Positions 35,440 through 45,121 of a DNA stretch of 57,524 nt are shown piece after piece (position 1 is the stretch's first letter; the number at the start of each line of letters is the position of its first letter). The notes beneath the pieces were generated by a model. The model was not told the origin of the DNA and ran no database searches. It saw only the letters and a list, made by a program, of their open reading frames with translations. The position numbers and the translations under genes are program-made. The DNA is from an uncultured Clostridia bacterium (GTDB taxonomy: Bacteria; Bacillota; Clostridia; Oscillospirales; Acutalibacteraceae): NCBI GenBank assembly GCA_947627345.1, contig CANQVS010000013.1:1-57524 (forward strand), in the 5' to 3' direction.

Positions 35440-35868
35440 ATGATTAAACAAATATCTATTTTCGCTTCCAATGAGCCGGGTCAGATCATTAAAGTTACTG
35501 ACGCGCTTTCCTCTCAAGGTATTGATATTCGGGCTATGTGCGTTGCAGATACGCAGGATTTTGGTATTATACGCCTAATTGTCAGCGACACAATCAAAGC
35601 CAAAGAGGCGCTTTCAAGCCATAAATGCGTAGTTTCTACAACGGACGTTTTGGGAATTAAAATTCCCGATAAGACGGGAGCTACAAAAAAACCTCTTGAA
35701 TTACTCGCGAATAACGGTATAAACATAGACTATATGTATGCGTTCATAACAGTTTCAAAAGAATTTGCTTATCTCGTGCTTAGAGTTCAGGATACGGAAA
35801 ACGCGGAGAAAATTCTCGCGCAGGCTGGCATTGAGCTTTTAACACAAGAGGAAGTTGAAAATCTGTAA
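35440..35868 (+). CDS. Tandem ACT-domain protein
   Basis: 142 residues with two ACT repeats (about 3-68 and 72-140), seen in ISIFASNEPGQIIKVTDAL and in the second copy NGINIDYMYAFI. ACT domains bind amino acids; stand-alone copies often sit after iorAB-paaK in Clostridia. It is likely a sensor for aromatic or branched amino acids controlling this pathway. The ATG follows GAAAGGAAAG; a longer frame starts inside paaK and is rejected. A terminator follows. Confidence 0.9.
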   Translation: MIKQISIFASNEPGQIIKVTDALSSQGIDIRAMCVADTQDFGIIRLIVSDTIKAKEALSSHKCVVSTTDVLGIKIPDKTGATKKPLELLANNGINIDYMYAFITVSKEFAYLVLRVQDTENAEKILAQAGIELLTQEEVENL

Positions 35869-35889
35869 AAATCTAAAAATTTAAAAGGC

Positions 35890-35932
35890 AAAAATCCTCA
35901 CAGAGATAGTTTAATCTCTATGAGGATTTTTT
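35890..35932. terminator. Bidirectional terminator between the ACT gene and dnaE
   Basis: Stem AAAAATCCTCA-AGAGAT / ATCTCT-TGAGGATTTTT, 6-nt loop, then TTTTTTATTTT on the plus strand; it reaches the dnaE stop of the convergent unit. Confidence 0.9.
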
Positions 35933-38900
35933 ATTTTACAACAACATTATTCTCGCCAAGCTGATATTTAAGCTCTTTTATCATTACATCATTAAGACTT
36001 ACCCACATATTTTCAGGCGCGATAAAATTCTTACCGCTTTCAGTCAAACAGAATACAACGGGAGTTCTCCCTTCAAAAATGTCTATTACTCTGAACGCCT
36101 TTTTATAAAGCTCACCGTCAAGACTGTCTATACGAAGATAAAGTCTTTGTTGTTTTTCGGGCTTTTTTTGATTTTGTGTTTTGCTTGAAGATTTTTGAAT
36201 ATTATTTTTGTCAACCGTTCTTATTTCGTTACAGATTATTTTTGGCTCTTCATCTTCTTTCAAGCTTACGGTACCAAAAATCTCCACAACATTTCCCTGC
36301 GAAAGAAGTCCTCCGTATTTTGAGAAAACATCGGGGAATACAATCGCCTCAGCAAATCCAAAACGGTCCTCCACAGTAACAAAAGCCATCATACGGTTAT
36401 TTTTTGTTACCTGATTTTTAAGCTTGGATACTATACACACAATATGGACGGAACTGTTATCCTTATAGATTCTATTATCCTGATTTATAATATCCCCGAT
36501 TTTATCACATTTAACAGCATTTATAAAATCTTCGTATTCGTCTATCGGGTGACCGCTAAGATACATTCCCGCAACTTCGTTTTCCATAAATAAAAGCTCG
36601 TCTTTTGAAAACTCGGGTAAATTAGGAATTTCGGGTTCCGCGGAAGTAGGTGCGCTTTCCCCCGCCATATCAAAGAAAGACATTTGACCTCTGACATTTT
36701 TCTTGGTTTCATATTCAAGGTCTGAAATAACAGATTTGCTCATTGTAAGCATCTGCCGTCGGTTAAGTCCGAGAGTATCAAGCGCTCCGCATTTTATCAG
36801 ACTTTCTATTGCGCGTATATTCATAGATTTACCGTAAATACGCTTGCAAAAATCGTAAAAGCTTTTATATTTTCCAAGCTTTCGCTGTTCAATAATTGTA
36901 TCTATAAACTGCTTTCCTAAATTTTTTATGGCAAGCAGACCGTATCTTATATTGCTTCCCGAAACGGTAAATCCGTAGGAGCTTGAATTTACATCAGGCG
37001 GTAAAACCTGAATTTTAAGATTGTGGCACTCTGCAATATAAACGGCGAGCTTGTTCTGATTATCTAATACGCTTGACAACAGCGACGCCATATACTGCTT
37101 GGGATAGTAACATTTAAGCCACGCGGTCTGAAAGCTAACCTTAGCGTAAGCGGTAGCGTGCGATTTGTTGAACGCGTAGGACGCAAAGCTCTCCATTTCA
37201 TCATAAATTGATTCGGCAGTCTTGCGGTCTATACCTCTGCGCAGACATCCCTCAACAATAACATTTCCGTCATCATCCGAAAGTCCTTCGATAAAAATTT
37301 TACGTTCTCTCTCCATAACATCGTGCTTTTTCTTGCTCATTGCACGGCGTACAATATCCGCACGGCCGAGAGAGTAACCCGCAAGCTTTCGCAAAATCTG
37401 CATTACCTGCTCCTGATAGACAATACAGCCGTAGGTTACATCTAAAATATCTTCAAGCATCGGATGCTTATAACGTATATGCGATGAATTATGGCGACAG
37501 TCAATATATGTCGGAATACTGTCCATAGGGCCTGGACGATACAGGGATATAACCGCGATTAAATCCTCAAAGCAATCGGGTTTAAGCTGTGTAAGAACAT
37601 TTCTCATACCCTGCGATTCAAACTGAAACACTCCCTCGCTGTTTCCTGATGACATCATTTTATATACGTCAGGGTCGCTCTCGCTTATTTCATCAAGGCT
37701 GAAATTCGGATTTGACTCTCTAATCATCTTTACTGTGTCGTCAATAACGGTAAGGTTTCTAAGACCGAGAAAGTCCATTTTCAGAAGTCCCAGTTCCTCC
37801 AAAGTGGTCATTGTAAACTGGGTTACTACATTTCCGTCGTTGCATGAAAGCGGAACATAATCGGAAACGGGATTTTCTGTAATAACAACTCCTGCGGCGT
37901 GCATTGTTGCGTGGCGAGGCATTCCCTCCAATTGCAAAGCTATATCTATAATACTTTTTGTTTGCGGGTCAGTATCGTATAGATTTTTAAGCTCCGATGA
38001 AATTTTAAGCGCCTTTTCAATCGTCATATTCAATTCAAACGGAACAAGTTTTGCAATACGGTCAACCGTACTGTACGGCACCGCCAAGGCTCTGCCGACA
38101 TCACGAATTGAACCCCTCGCCGCCATTGTACCAAAGGCAATAATCTGGGCAACATGGTCGCTACCGTACTTTTTTATTACATATTCTATAACTTCCTCAC
38201 GGCGTTTTTTGCAAAAATCAATATCAAAATCAGGCATACTGACACGCTCAGGGTTTAAAAAACGCTCAAAAAGAAGATTATACTTTATCGGGTCAACGTC
38301 CGTAATTCCGATACAATACGCGCAAAGCGAGCCTGCGCCCGAACCACGTCCCGGACCAACGGGAATATCGGAGCGTTTGGCAAACTGAACAAAATCATTG
38401 ACTATTAAATAATAATCAACAAAACCCATACGGTTTATTGTAGAAAGCTCGTATTCGAGCCTGTCGGTCAATGTTTTATCGGGATTTTCACCGTAATGCC
38501 TGTACAATCCCTTATAACACTCGTTTCTGAAATATTCAAAATGGTCGACGCCCTCGGGCAAATCAAAGTGAGGGAGTTTTCTTACGCCAAACTCAAATTC
38601 AACATTACATCTGTCGGCTATTTTTTGGGTATTGTCAAAAGCCTTTTGATTATCCTTAAACAACGCACGCATTTCTTCTTCGGATTTTAAATAAAACTCG
38701 TCCGTTTTAAATTCCATTCTGTTGTCGTCGTTAATTGTTTTATTCGTCTGAATACAAAGAAGAATACTGTGGGTTTTCGCGTCTGATTTCTTTATATAGT
38801 GCGAGTCGTTTGTTACGACAAGCTCAGCGCCTATTTCCTCGGAAATACGAATTAAATCGGGATTAATTCTCAGCTGTTCCTCAATTCCGTGATTTTGAAG

Positions 38901-39419
38901 TTCTATAAAAAAATTACTTCTGCCGAATATTTTCTGATAATAAAGCGCCTTATCCCTTGCGCTGTTATAGTCGCCTTTTAAAAGCTTTTGCGGAATTTCT
39001 CCCGCAAGGCAGGCGGAAAGACAAATCAATCCCTCGTGATATTTTTCAAGAAGTTCGTCGTCAATTCTCGGTTTATTATAAAAGCCCTCGGTAAATCCGC
39101 AGGAAACAAGCTTGATGAGATTTTGATAACCGATATTATTTTCACAAAGCAACACCATATGATAATACTCCTTATCGTATGCCGCAACCTTATCGAACCT
39201 TGTTCTCGGCGCGACGTAAACCTCGCAGCCGATAATAGGTTTTATCCCTTCCTTTTTACACGCACGGTAGAAATCCACAGCGCCGTACATAACGCCATGG
39301 TCCGTAATTGCGAGCGCAGTCTGCCCCATTTCTTTTGCTCTTTTCGGAAGTTCTTTTATTCTGCATGCTCCGTCAAGCAGACTGTATTCGCTATGAACGT
39401 GTAAATGAACAAATGACAT
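35931..39419 (-). CDS. dnaE: DNA polymerase III alpha subunit (DnaE)
   Basis: 1162 residues. N-terminal PHP domain (HLHVHSEYSLLDG, ITDHGVMYG), palm with PDFDIDF holding catalytic aspartates, YQEQVMQILRKLAGYSLGRAD, tandem HhH region and a C-terminal OB fold (VTKNNRMMAFVTVED). In Firmicutes this enzyme works alongside PolC, extending primers early in synthesis. It is the last gene of nusB-tsaD-like-xseA-dnaE, one base after xseA; the SD must lie in the xseA end (AACTG-rich, weak). Confidence 0.98.
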   Translation of the reverse strand: MSFVHLHVHSEYSLLDGACRIKELPKRAKEMGQTALAITDHGVMYGAVDFYRACKKEGIKPIIGCEVYVAPRTRFDKVAAYDKEYYHMVLLCENNIGYQNLIKLVSCGFTEGFYNKPRIDDELLEKYHEGLICLSACLAGEIPQKLLKGDYNSARDKALYYQKIFGRSNFFIELQNHGIEEQLRINPDLIRISEEIGAELVVTNDSHYIKKSDAKTHSILLCIQTNKTINDDNRMEFKTDEFYLKSEEEMRALFKDNQKAFDNTQKIADRCNVEFEFGVRKLPHFDLPEGVDHFEYFRNECYKGLYRHYGENPDKTLTDRLEYELSTINRMGFVDYYLIVNDFVQFAKRSDIPVGPGRGSGAGSLCAYCIGITDVDPIKYNLLFERFLNPERVSMPDFDIDFCKKRREEVIEYVIKKYGSDHVAQIIAFGTMAARGSIRDVGRALAVPYSTVDRIAKLVPFELNMTIEKALKISSELKNLYDTDPQTKSIIDIALQLEGMPRHATMHAAGVVITENPVSDYVPLSCNDGNVVTQFTMTTLEELGLLKMDFLGLRNLTVIDDTVKMIRESNPNFSLDEISESDPDVYKMMSSGNSEGVFQFESQGMRNVLTQLKPDCFEDLIAVISLYRPGPMDSIPTYIDCRHNSSHIRYKHPMLEDILDVTYGCIVYQEQVMQILRKLAGYSLGRADIVRRAMSKKKHDVMERERKIFIEGLSDDDGNVIVEGCLRRGIDRKTAESIYDEMESFASYAFNKSHATAYAKVSFQTAWLKCYYPKQYMASLLSSVLDNQNKLAVYIAECHNLKIQVLPPDVNSSSYGFTVSGSNIRYGLLAIKNLGKQFIDTIIEQRKLGKYKSFYDFCKRIYGKSMNIRAIESLIKCGALDTLGLNRRQMLTMSKSVISDLEYETKKNVRGQMSFFDMAGESAPTSAEPEIPNLPEFSKDELLFMENEVAGMYLSGHPIDEYEDFINAVKCDKIGDIINQDNRIYKDNSSVHIVCIVSKLKNQVTKNNRMMAFVTVEDRFGFAEAIVFPDVFSKYGGLLSQGNVVEIFGTVSLKEDEEPKIICNEIRTVDKNNIQKSSSKTQNQKKPEKQQRLYLRIDSLDGELYKKAFRVIDIFEGRTPVVFCLTESGKNFIAPENMWVSLNDVMIKELKYQLGENNVVVK

Positions 39420-39420
39420 A

Positions 39421-40635
39421 TCAGTTCTCCAAAACTTTAGTGTTTACCGTCCCGTCTTTTAAGGTTAGTTTTAGTATATCGTCTGGTTTTAATTCTTTTG
39501 CCGAATTAATTATTTTGCCGTCTTTCTCGGCTATACAGTATCCGCGCCTAAGAACAGACACGGGATTTAAAGCCTCAAGCTTTGCGCCGATAGATTTTAT
39601 AAGTTCTGTTTTCTCTAAATAAGTCTGATTTACGGAAACCTCAAATCTTTTTGAAAGACCGTCAAGATTTTTGCCGATTTCAAGCAGTTTTTTTTCGGGA
39701 GAATTTTCAGATAGTAAGGTTTTCTTTTCCGAAAGATATGCTCTTAATTTTGAAATTTTACTGTCTATAATAGAGGAAATATACTGTCTCTGCGAATTAT
39801 AATAAGCAACTAATTCTTTTTTATCGGGAACCGCAAGTTCCGCCGCAGCTGAAGGAGTAGGAGCACGTAAATCTGAAACAAAATCACAAATCGTAAAATC
39901 AGTTTCGTGTCCTACGGCGGATATTACGGGAATATTTGAGGCATAAATCGCATAGGCGAGATTTTCATCGTTAAATGCCCACAAATCCTCAATCGAACCT
40001 CCTCCCCGTCCGATAATTATAACATCGGCGAGGTCATATTCATTAAAAAGATTTACAGCGTTAATAAGTTGAGCGGGAGCCTGCGCCCCCTGAACGAGAA
40101 CAGGACAAAGCACGATATCAACGCTCGGAAAACGCCTTGTCAAAATATTCCTTATATCCTGAACCGCCGCTCCCGTTGGAGATGTTATCACTCCAACTGT
40201 TCGGGGAAATCTCGGAATGGGCTTTTTATTCTCGTCAGAGAAAATCCCTTTCTCTTCAAGTCTCTTTTTAAGCTGTTCAAACGCCAAAGTCAGAGCGCCG
40301 ATACCGTCAGGCTGCATATCTTCAACATAAATCTGATAATTTCCTGTCGGCTCATACAGCGACACCCTGCAAAGCGCAATTACTTTCATTCCCTCTTCGG
40401 GCTTGAATTTTAAATTTCTTGCATTACCTGCAAACATAACCGCTCTTACAACAGAATTTTTGTCCTTTAGAGAAAAATAAATATGACCGCTTTTGTAGTG
40501 ATCGGTTAAATTACTTATCTCACCTGTCAAAAAAACGCTCGAAAGATGAGGGTCATTGTCAAGAAGCGATTTTACGTAATAATTGAGTTGTGAAACGGAT
40601 ATTATACGCGGTTTGGTAAACTCAGGATTTATCAT
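39421..40635 (-). CDS. xseA: Exodeoxyribonuclease VII large subunit
   Basis: 404 residues. The OB-fold N-terminus (SVFLTGEISNLTDHYKSGH) is followed by the catalytic domain with GVITSPTGAAVQDI, IIGRGGGSIEDLW, AVGHETDFT and DLRAPTPSAAAE, all family marks, then a coiled-coil and C-terminal segment. It digests single-stranded DNA with XseB. The usual small partner xseB is not next to it: dnaE follows one base later. SD AAAGG precedes the ATG, which overlaps the upstream gene by 14 nt. Confidence 0.97.
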   Translation of the reverse strand: MINPEFTKPRIISVSQLNYYVKSLLDNDPHLSSVFLTGEISNLTDHYKSGHIYFSLKDKNSVVRAVMFAGNARNLKFKPEEGMKVIALCRVSLYEPTGNYQIYVEDMQPDGIGALTLAFEQLKKRLEEKGIFSDENKKPIPRFPRTVGVITSPTGAAVQDIRNILTRRFPSVDIVLCPVLVQGAQAPAQLINAVNLFNEYDLADVIIIGRGGGSIEDLWAFNDENLAYAIYASNIPVISAVGHETDFTICDFVSDLRAPTPSAAAELAVPDKKELVAYYNSQRQYISSIIDSKISKLRAYLSEKKTLLSENSPEKKLLEIGKNLDGLSKRFEVSVNQTYLEKTELIKSIGAKLEALNPVSVLRRGYCIAEKDGKIINSAKELKPDDILKLTLKDGTVNTKVLEN

Positions 40636-41563
40636 AAAGTGCCTTTCTATAGGTCAAATACGCGATACCTGCAGCGTTGTCACAGGAGAATTCGGGACTT
40701 GCGAAATACGCGCCGTACTTATCCTCAAATGATTTTCGTATTATGGAATTTGACATAACTCCTCCCGCAAAAAGCAGAGGAAGACTGCCATATTTTTCAA
40801 GAAGTTTATCCGCCATAAGACTGATTGTGTTTTCTATATACTTTAAACAATAAGCGGATATATATTCTTTTGGAGAATTATTTTCATAAAGATTCTTACA
40901 AATATTTTCAATACCGCTTAAACAGCAATTTTCGCCTTTAAGTGTAGGTTTCTTAACCTTTAAAACTCCGTTATATTTAAAAGCGAGTTTTTCAAGCTCT
41001 TTACCGCACGGAAAGTTAAGACCGAGCATTACTCCCACTCTGTCAATTGCCTGTCCCGCGTTTAAATCAAGGGTTTTCGCAATTAATTCAAGCTTAAATC
41101 CAAATTTATCCGGCTTCGCCAAAACCGCCTCGGTCGTACCGCCACTTACGTGAAATGCTATAAAATTTTCTGAAAATAGTTTTTCTTGTTTACAACTGTA
41201 AACAGCCGCGCTGATATGTCCCTCCTGGTGTGAAAACTTATATAAAGGAACATTAAGGGTGGAACTTAAAATTCTTGCGGTATTATGTCCTACTGTAAAG
41301 CAAGGCATATAAGAGCCGTCTACGTTACGGGGGCGTGTTGATACCCCGATTGCCTTAATATCGGCGGTATTTATATCTTTTATTAATTCTGTATAAAGAG
41401 AATGGAGCTGTGCGGTATGGTGAAAAACCGCGTCACTCTGGCGAAGTCCTATTTCTCCCGATTTTACAGGGAGGAGTTTTTTTCGCTGAACAACCTCTTT
41501 TTTATCATCAATCAGAGCAACAGAGGTCGTGTAGTTGCTTGTATCAATTCCGAGATAATACAT
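40622..41563 (-). CDS. TsaD/Kae1-like paralogue (peptidase M22 family)
   Basis: 313 residues of the ASKHA-fold Kae1/TsaD family. The metal-site HQEGH and the late DNAAGIAYL are kept. However the N-terminal GIDTSNYTTSVAL lacks the usual ETSCDET, and VSGGTTEAV replaces SGGHT, so it is a divergent paralogue and probably not the tRNA t6A synthase itself. Function unknown. The ATG 6 nt after AAGAGAG is preferred over a GTG that overlaps the nusB stop. It sits between nusB and xseA. Confidence 0.85.
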   Translation of the reverse strand: MYYLGIDTSNYTTSVALIDDKKEVVQRKKLLPVKSGEIGLRQSDAVFHHTAQLHSLYTELIKDINTADIKAIGVSTRPRNVDGSYMPCFTVGHNTARILSSTLNVPLYKFSHQEGHISAAVYSCKQEKLFSENFIAFHVSGGTTEAVLAKPDKFGFKLELIAKTLDLNAGQAIDRVGVMLGLNFPCGKELEKLAFKYNGVLKVKKPTLKGENCCLSGIENICKNLYENNSPKEYISAYCLKYIENTISLMADKLLEKYGSLPLLFAGGVMSNSIIRKSFEDKYGAYFASPEFSCDNAAGIAYLTYRKALYDKS

Positions 41564-41565
41564 TT

Positions 41566-41967
41566 TCACTCTCTTGATATTGCGCCCAAAACGCCGTTTA
41601 TAAATTTACTTTCGTCTATCGTGTATTTTTTTGCAAGTTCGACAGCCTCGTTTATCGCAACGCTGTCGGGAATTTTTTCATTAAACTTCATTTCATAAAC
41701 CGCAAGTCTAAGAATTGAAAGACTCGGCTTTGAAATACGTTTCAACGTCCAGCCCTTTTTTAAATGCGACTGTATAAGATTATCTATATATTCAAGTTCA
41801 CCGTAAACTCCGTTTGCAATTTCTTTTGCGTAATCACTAAAAACAATATCTCGCGATTCCTCAGCATTTTTAATAATGTCATCAATTAAATCATCGTTAA
41901 AAAGCTTTTCAAAGATTAAAATAAAGCCCTGTTCCCGCGCCTCAAAGCGTGACAATTTATTTTCCAT
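41566..41967 (-). CDS. nusB: Transcription antitermination factor NusB
   Basis: 133 residues, all-helical RNA-binding protein that works with NusE/S10 in rRNA antitermination. Recognised by [49 protein letters not shown] and [12 protein letters not shown]. It is first in its operon, with a strong promoter at 42001-42029. Confidence 0.96.
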   Translation of the reverse strand: MENKLSRFEAREQGFILIFEKLFNDDLIDDIIKNAEESRDIVFSDYAKEIANGVYGELEYIDNLIQSHLKKGWTLKRISKPSLSILRLAVYEMKFNEKIPDSVAINEAVELAKKYTIDESKFINGVLGAISRE

Positions 41968-42000
41968 AATAACCCAACTTTACATTAAAACATTAAAAAA

Positions 42001-42029
42001 ATTATAACACATACATATTTAATTGTAAA
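42001..42029 (-). promoter_or_regulatory. Promoter of the nusB operon
   Basis: -35 TTTACA (42024-42029), 17-bp spacer, -10 TATAAT (42001-42006), right after the terminator of the upstream unit. Confidence 0.85.
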
Positions 42030-42060
42030 CTTTTTATAAGGTAAGAAAACATAATTTTAC

Positions 42061-42095
42061 AAAAAAGATAGTTTTGATGCACCATCAAAACTATC
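42061..42095 (-). terminator. Terminator of the lic cassette
   Basis: Perfect 13-bp stem GATAGTTTTGATG/CATCAAAACTATC with a 3-nt loop, then TTTTTT on the minus strand. Confidence 0.92.
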
Positions 42096-42101
42096 CTCAG
42101 T

Positions 42102-43502
42102 TTAATTATCAATAATTTTTGTTCCGCGCTTTGAAAAATATTCGTCAGGTGTTTCCGTTTTATAGATGTCTGGTACAAGAGAATAAATATACTGCGCGTA
42201 GGTCAGCTCATTTCCGTCTTTGTCGGTTTTACCCTCACGGTTTTCACTCTCCCAGACCAATTCTGCGCATTTGAAAAGCTCATCGTCAATATAAAAACCG
42301 ATTTTTTCTTCACGGTATTTTTCAGTAGCGTTAAGATAACCTTTCAGTATCTTCTTCAGCTTAGCAACATCCCCTGCCTCATAAGCCGATTTAATTTTCT
42401 CCCTCTTATTTCTAAGGCGGTACCAAATATCTATTCTATCAACACTTCGGCGAGCCCTCATAAAAGTATGCCAGGTTTTGTTTACAGCAGGATTATGGAT
42501 TTTTCCCATCCAGGTATTGTAGCTGTACTTGCTGTCGGCAATATCAAACAGGGAAACCTCATCGTTCTTAATATAGTCCATATATTCTTCAAAAGGAAGT
42601 TCGGTATCATAAATTACGGTTGAACGGTCTGAGCCTAAAATTTCTTCTCTTGACTTTTCGTACCAGCCGTTTCCGAACATTGACTCATAATACTTCTCTT
42701 CATCAGCGTAAACATTATATTTTCTGCCCTCAAATTCAACCTCTTTAACATTTTTATACAGGTCAATCGGAAGCTTTATTACATTACTTCTATTGTCCAT
42801 AAAAGCAAGACAATTTTCCTTTAAATTCTCGTTATTCTTTAATTTTTCTTCAGAAAGAAAACGGGCGCTTGTGTACGGTTTTTTAGCCTTTAAATTTTCG
42901 CTTATAATATAATCTATCATTTCCTGCTTAGTCATTTTATGACGTTTAAGCCAACCGTAGTGAATATAGTTTATGTTTTCAAGCTTTATAAGGTGCATTA
43001 TTAAAGACTTGAATTTTCTATAATGCGTAACTCTTGTAAGAATTTTTAAGAGTATTGCCAATAATACATAAGACTCCTGCTTGTAATTTTGCATCTGAAT
43101 ATAACGCTCTATTCCGCGCACATCGTCTGCGGGTTCAAATTCACGCGTGGGCATAATAGTAACACATATGCCGTTATATTTGTGTCTTTCGGGAGAACTT
43201 CCGTCAAAAAATAAAGTAGTTTTGTCCACATAGCGAAACTTTAACATATGGAGGTCGGGGTTGTTTTTCCAATACTCAATAACCCGGGTTTCGCTTAGGT
43301 TTTTATTAACATACTTTTCAAGCTTAATGATGTCGTTTAAAGGCATCATCATAGTAAAAAAGCACTGGTCGGCATCAAACTTTTTATGGTCAGAAATATA
43401 AGCGGCAGTTAGGTTTGAAACGATATAACTAAGCTTTTCTTTTTTGCATATTTCAATAATTTCGTCCGTAAGAGCAAGAAGCTTTGACTGAACATCTGTC
43501 AT
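42102..43502 (-). CDS. Degenerate LicD-like protein
   Basis: 466 residues. The start, TDEIIEICKKEKLSYIVSNL, and the late VEFEGRKYNVYADEEKYYESM align by eye with LicD-family proteins. The metal-binding WDDDIDI of the neighbouring LicD is replaced here by DADQCFFTMMM, so it is probably not a working transferase by the usual chemistry. It may be a partner subunit, a regulator, or have moved to another substrate. The ATG after AGGGGTG is chosen over a GTG three codons earlier. It is the last gene of the cassette and its start overlaps the region of the licD stop. Confidence 0.65.
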   Translation of the reverse strand: MTDVQSKLLALTDEIIEICKKEKLSYIVSNLTAAYISDHKKFDADQCFFTMMMPLNDIIKLEKYVNKNLSETRVIEYWKNNPDLHMLKFRYVDKTTLFFDGSSPERHKYNGICVTIMPTREFEPADDVRGIERYIQMQNYKQESYVLLAILLKILTRVTHYRKFKSLIMHLIKLENINYIHYGWLKRHKMTKQEMIDYIISENLKAKKPYTSARFLSEEKLKNNENLKENCLAFMDNRSNVIKLPIDLYKNVKEVEFEGRKYNVYADEEKYYESMFGNGWYEKSREEILGSDRSTVIYDTELPFEEYMDYIKNDEVSLFDIADSKYSYNTWMGKIHNPAVNKTWHTFMRARRSVDRIDIWYRLRNKREKIKSAYEAGDVAKLKKILKGYLNATEKYREEKIGFYIDDELFKCAELVWESENREGKTDKDGNELTYAQYIYSLVPDIYKTETPDEYFSKRGTKIIDN

Positions 43503-43503
43503 T

Positions 43504-45093
43504 TTAAGCACCCCTTTTCTTGCGAATATCCAAATGAAGAAGTCCGTCGTTTGAGTTTTTCATTATGTCATCATAATATTTATCGGCGGTATCCATATCT
43601 TTTTTATAGAAAGCGATGTCGCCAAAAGCTTTTTTAAGTCTGAAATTATCGGGGTATTTCTTTATCAGCTCATTTAAAAGCTTTTCGGCTTCTTCAAACT
43701 TATTTTGCGCTACTTTAATTTCAGCGTTATATATTTCAAACTCCTTGCAATACGGATATTTTACAACCGCTTCATCAATTAGCTTTTCCGCCTTGTCATA
43801 TTTTTTATAAAGCATCAAAGCCTTAATTTTACGCGCGGTAAGTACAATATTCCACAGTTCTTTAAACTTATCGTCAGGTTCAAAGCCGTTTGCTTCCCTG
43901 ACCTTTAAGATTTTACCTGAGGCGGTAAAATTATTACGCGTATAAATAAGATTAAAAATTGCCGCGTAAAAATATTCATCTCCGATGTCGAGATAATTTT
44001 CCCAGTAGCGGACGCTCGGTTTCAGCTGTTTGTCATAGTAATCAGAAAAAACATCATCCAGCACCGCGAGCTTTTCGGGCGAAGACGGGTCTAAAAGTGA
44101 GTTTAAGTCTAAATTATTTTCCTTGATTTTCTTTTCAATCTTTAAAAGCGCAAGCTTTCCGAGCTTTTCATGGACCAAATCGAGATGCTTGCCGATTTTA
44201 TAGCCCTCCTCAACAAGAATATGCTTTGCTTTTTGGCGCTCCTTTTTTAGCTTTTTCTCATCAATTATACGCATATAGTCGGAAACATAATCGGCGCAGG
44301 AAATGCCTGTATGCGACATTTGAGAATGGCGTTTTCTTAAATCAGGCAGAATATTCCAGTCATCTCCGTAGTAATAAGTCAAAAGCTCTGCATATCGTCC
44401 CGAAATCGGGAATTTATGTCCCGCAAAATCGGCGTAATAAACCGTGTCGTAAAACTCTTTCGGGGCTATTGATGTCGGTCCGTATTTGCGCGCTGAGGTT
44501 ACAATGTAAGTATCGCAATCGTCATAGTGTTTATGGAAAAGCTGTTTTTCAAGCTTTTTAAGGACGCGCTCTTTGCCCATTATTTTTTCCATACGGCGAA
44601 ATTTATTATACAGCTTCATTTGAGTATCGTTTTTGTATCGGTAATGACGGTAGCTTGAATTTGAATACTCGTCATAGGCAAAGTACAAATCAATCATTTC
44701 CTGCTTCTTTACAGGGTCTCCGGGCAATTCAAGAAGATAGAAAACGTCGATACACTGACCGCAAATCGGTTTCCAAAAGGCAAAGTTATTGCTTATTCTG
44801 ATACTTTCCACGTCGATATAACGACCGAAAACACCGGGGAAATCCCTGTCTATTCTTCCATCGCCGTACACACGCTTAGAGGGGTCAAGCTCTTTTTTGC
44901 AAGCATCTACCCATTTATAGTAATTATCCTCCGTCATATTAATATCAATATCATCATCCCAGGGAATAAATCCCTCGTGGCGAACTGCTCCGAGGGTTGT
45001 ACCGTAGTCGATAAAATATTCTATATCGTATTTTTTGCAGATTGTATCAATTTCAATCAGCAAATTAAGCAAATAATCTTGTGTAGCGTCCAT
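43504..45093 (-). CDS. licD: LicD-family phosphotransferase with C-terminal TPR-like repeats
   Basis: 529 residues. LicD enzymes move phosphocholine from CDP-choline to a teichoic acid or glycan. The N-terminal nucleotidyltransferase-like domain has FIDYGTTLGAVRHEG and PWDDDIDI (residues about 43-50, metal ligands). The C-terminal 110 residues hold TPR-like repeats (KAEKLIDEAVVKYP, EEAEKLLNELIKKYPDN), which are unusual for short LicD proteins and may bind partners. SD GAGG precedes the ATG. The choline-activating fusion gene is upstream in the same unit. Confidence 0.85.
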   Translation of the reverse strand: MDATQDYLLNLLIEIDTICKKYDIEYFIDYGTTLGAVRHEGFIPWDDDIDINMTEDNYYKWVDACKKELDPSKRVYGDGRIDRDFPGVFGRYIDVESIRISNNFAFWKPICGQCIDVFYLLELPGDPVKKQEMIDLYFAYDEYSNSSYRHYRYKNDTQMKLYNKFRRMEKIMGKERVLKKLEKQLFHKHYDDCDTYIVTSARKYGPTSIAPKEFYDTVYYADFAGHKFPISGRYAELLTYYYGDDWNILPDLRKRHSQMSHTGISCADYVSDYMRIIDEKKLKKERQKAKHILVEEGYKIGKHLDLVHEKLGKLALLKIEKKIKENNLDLNSLLDPSSPEKLAVLDDVFSDYYDKQLKPSVRYWENYLDIGDEYFYAAIFNLIYTRNNFTASGKILKVREANGFEPDDKFKELWNIVLTARKIKALMLYKKYDKAEKLIDEAVVKYPYCKEFEIYNAEIKVAQNKFEEAEKLLNELIKKYPDNFRLKKAFGDIAFYKKDMDTADKYYDDIMKNSNDGLLHLDIRKKRGA

Positions 45094-45121
45094 ACTTTTT
45101 CCTCTTATTCAGCGTTATAAA

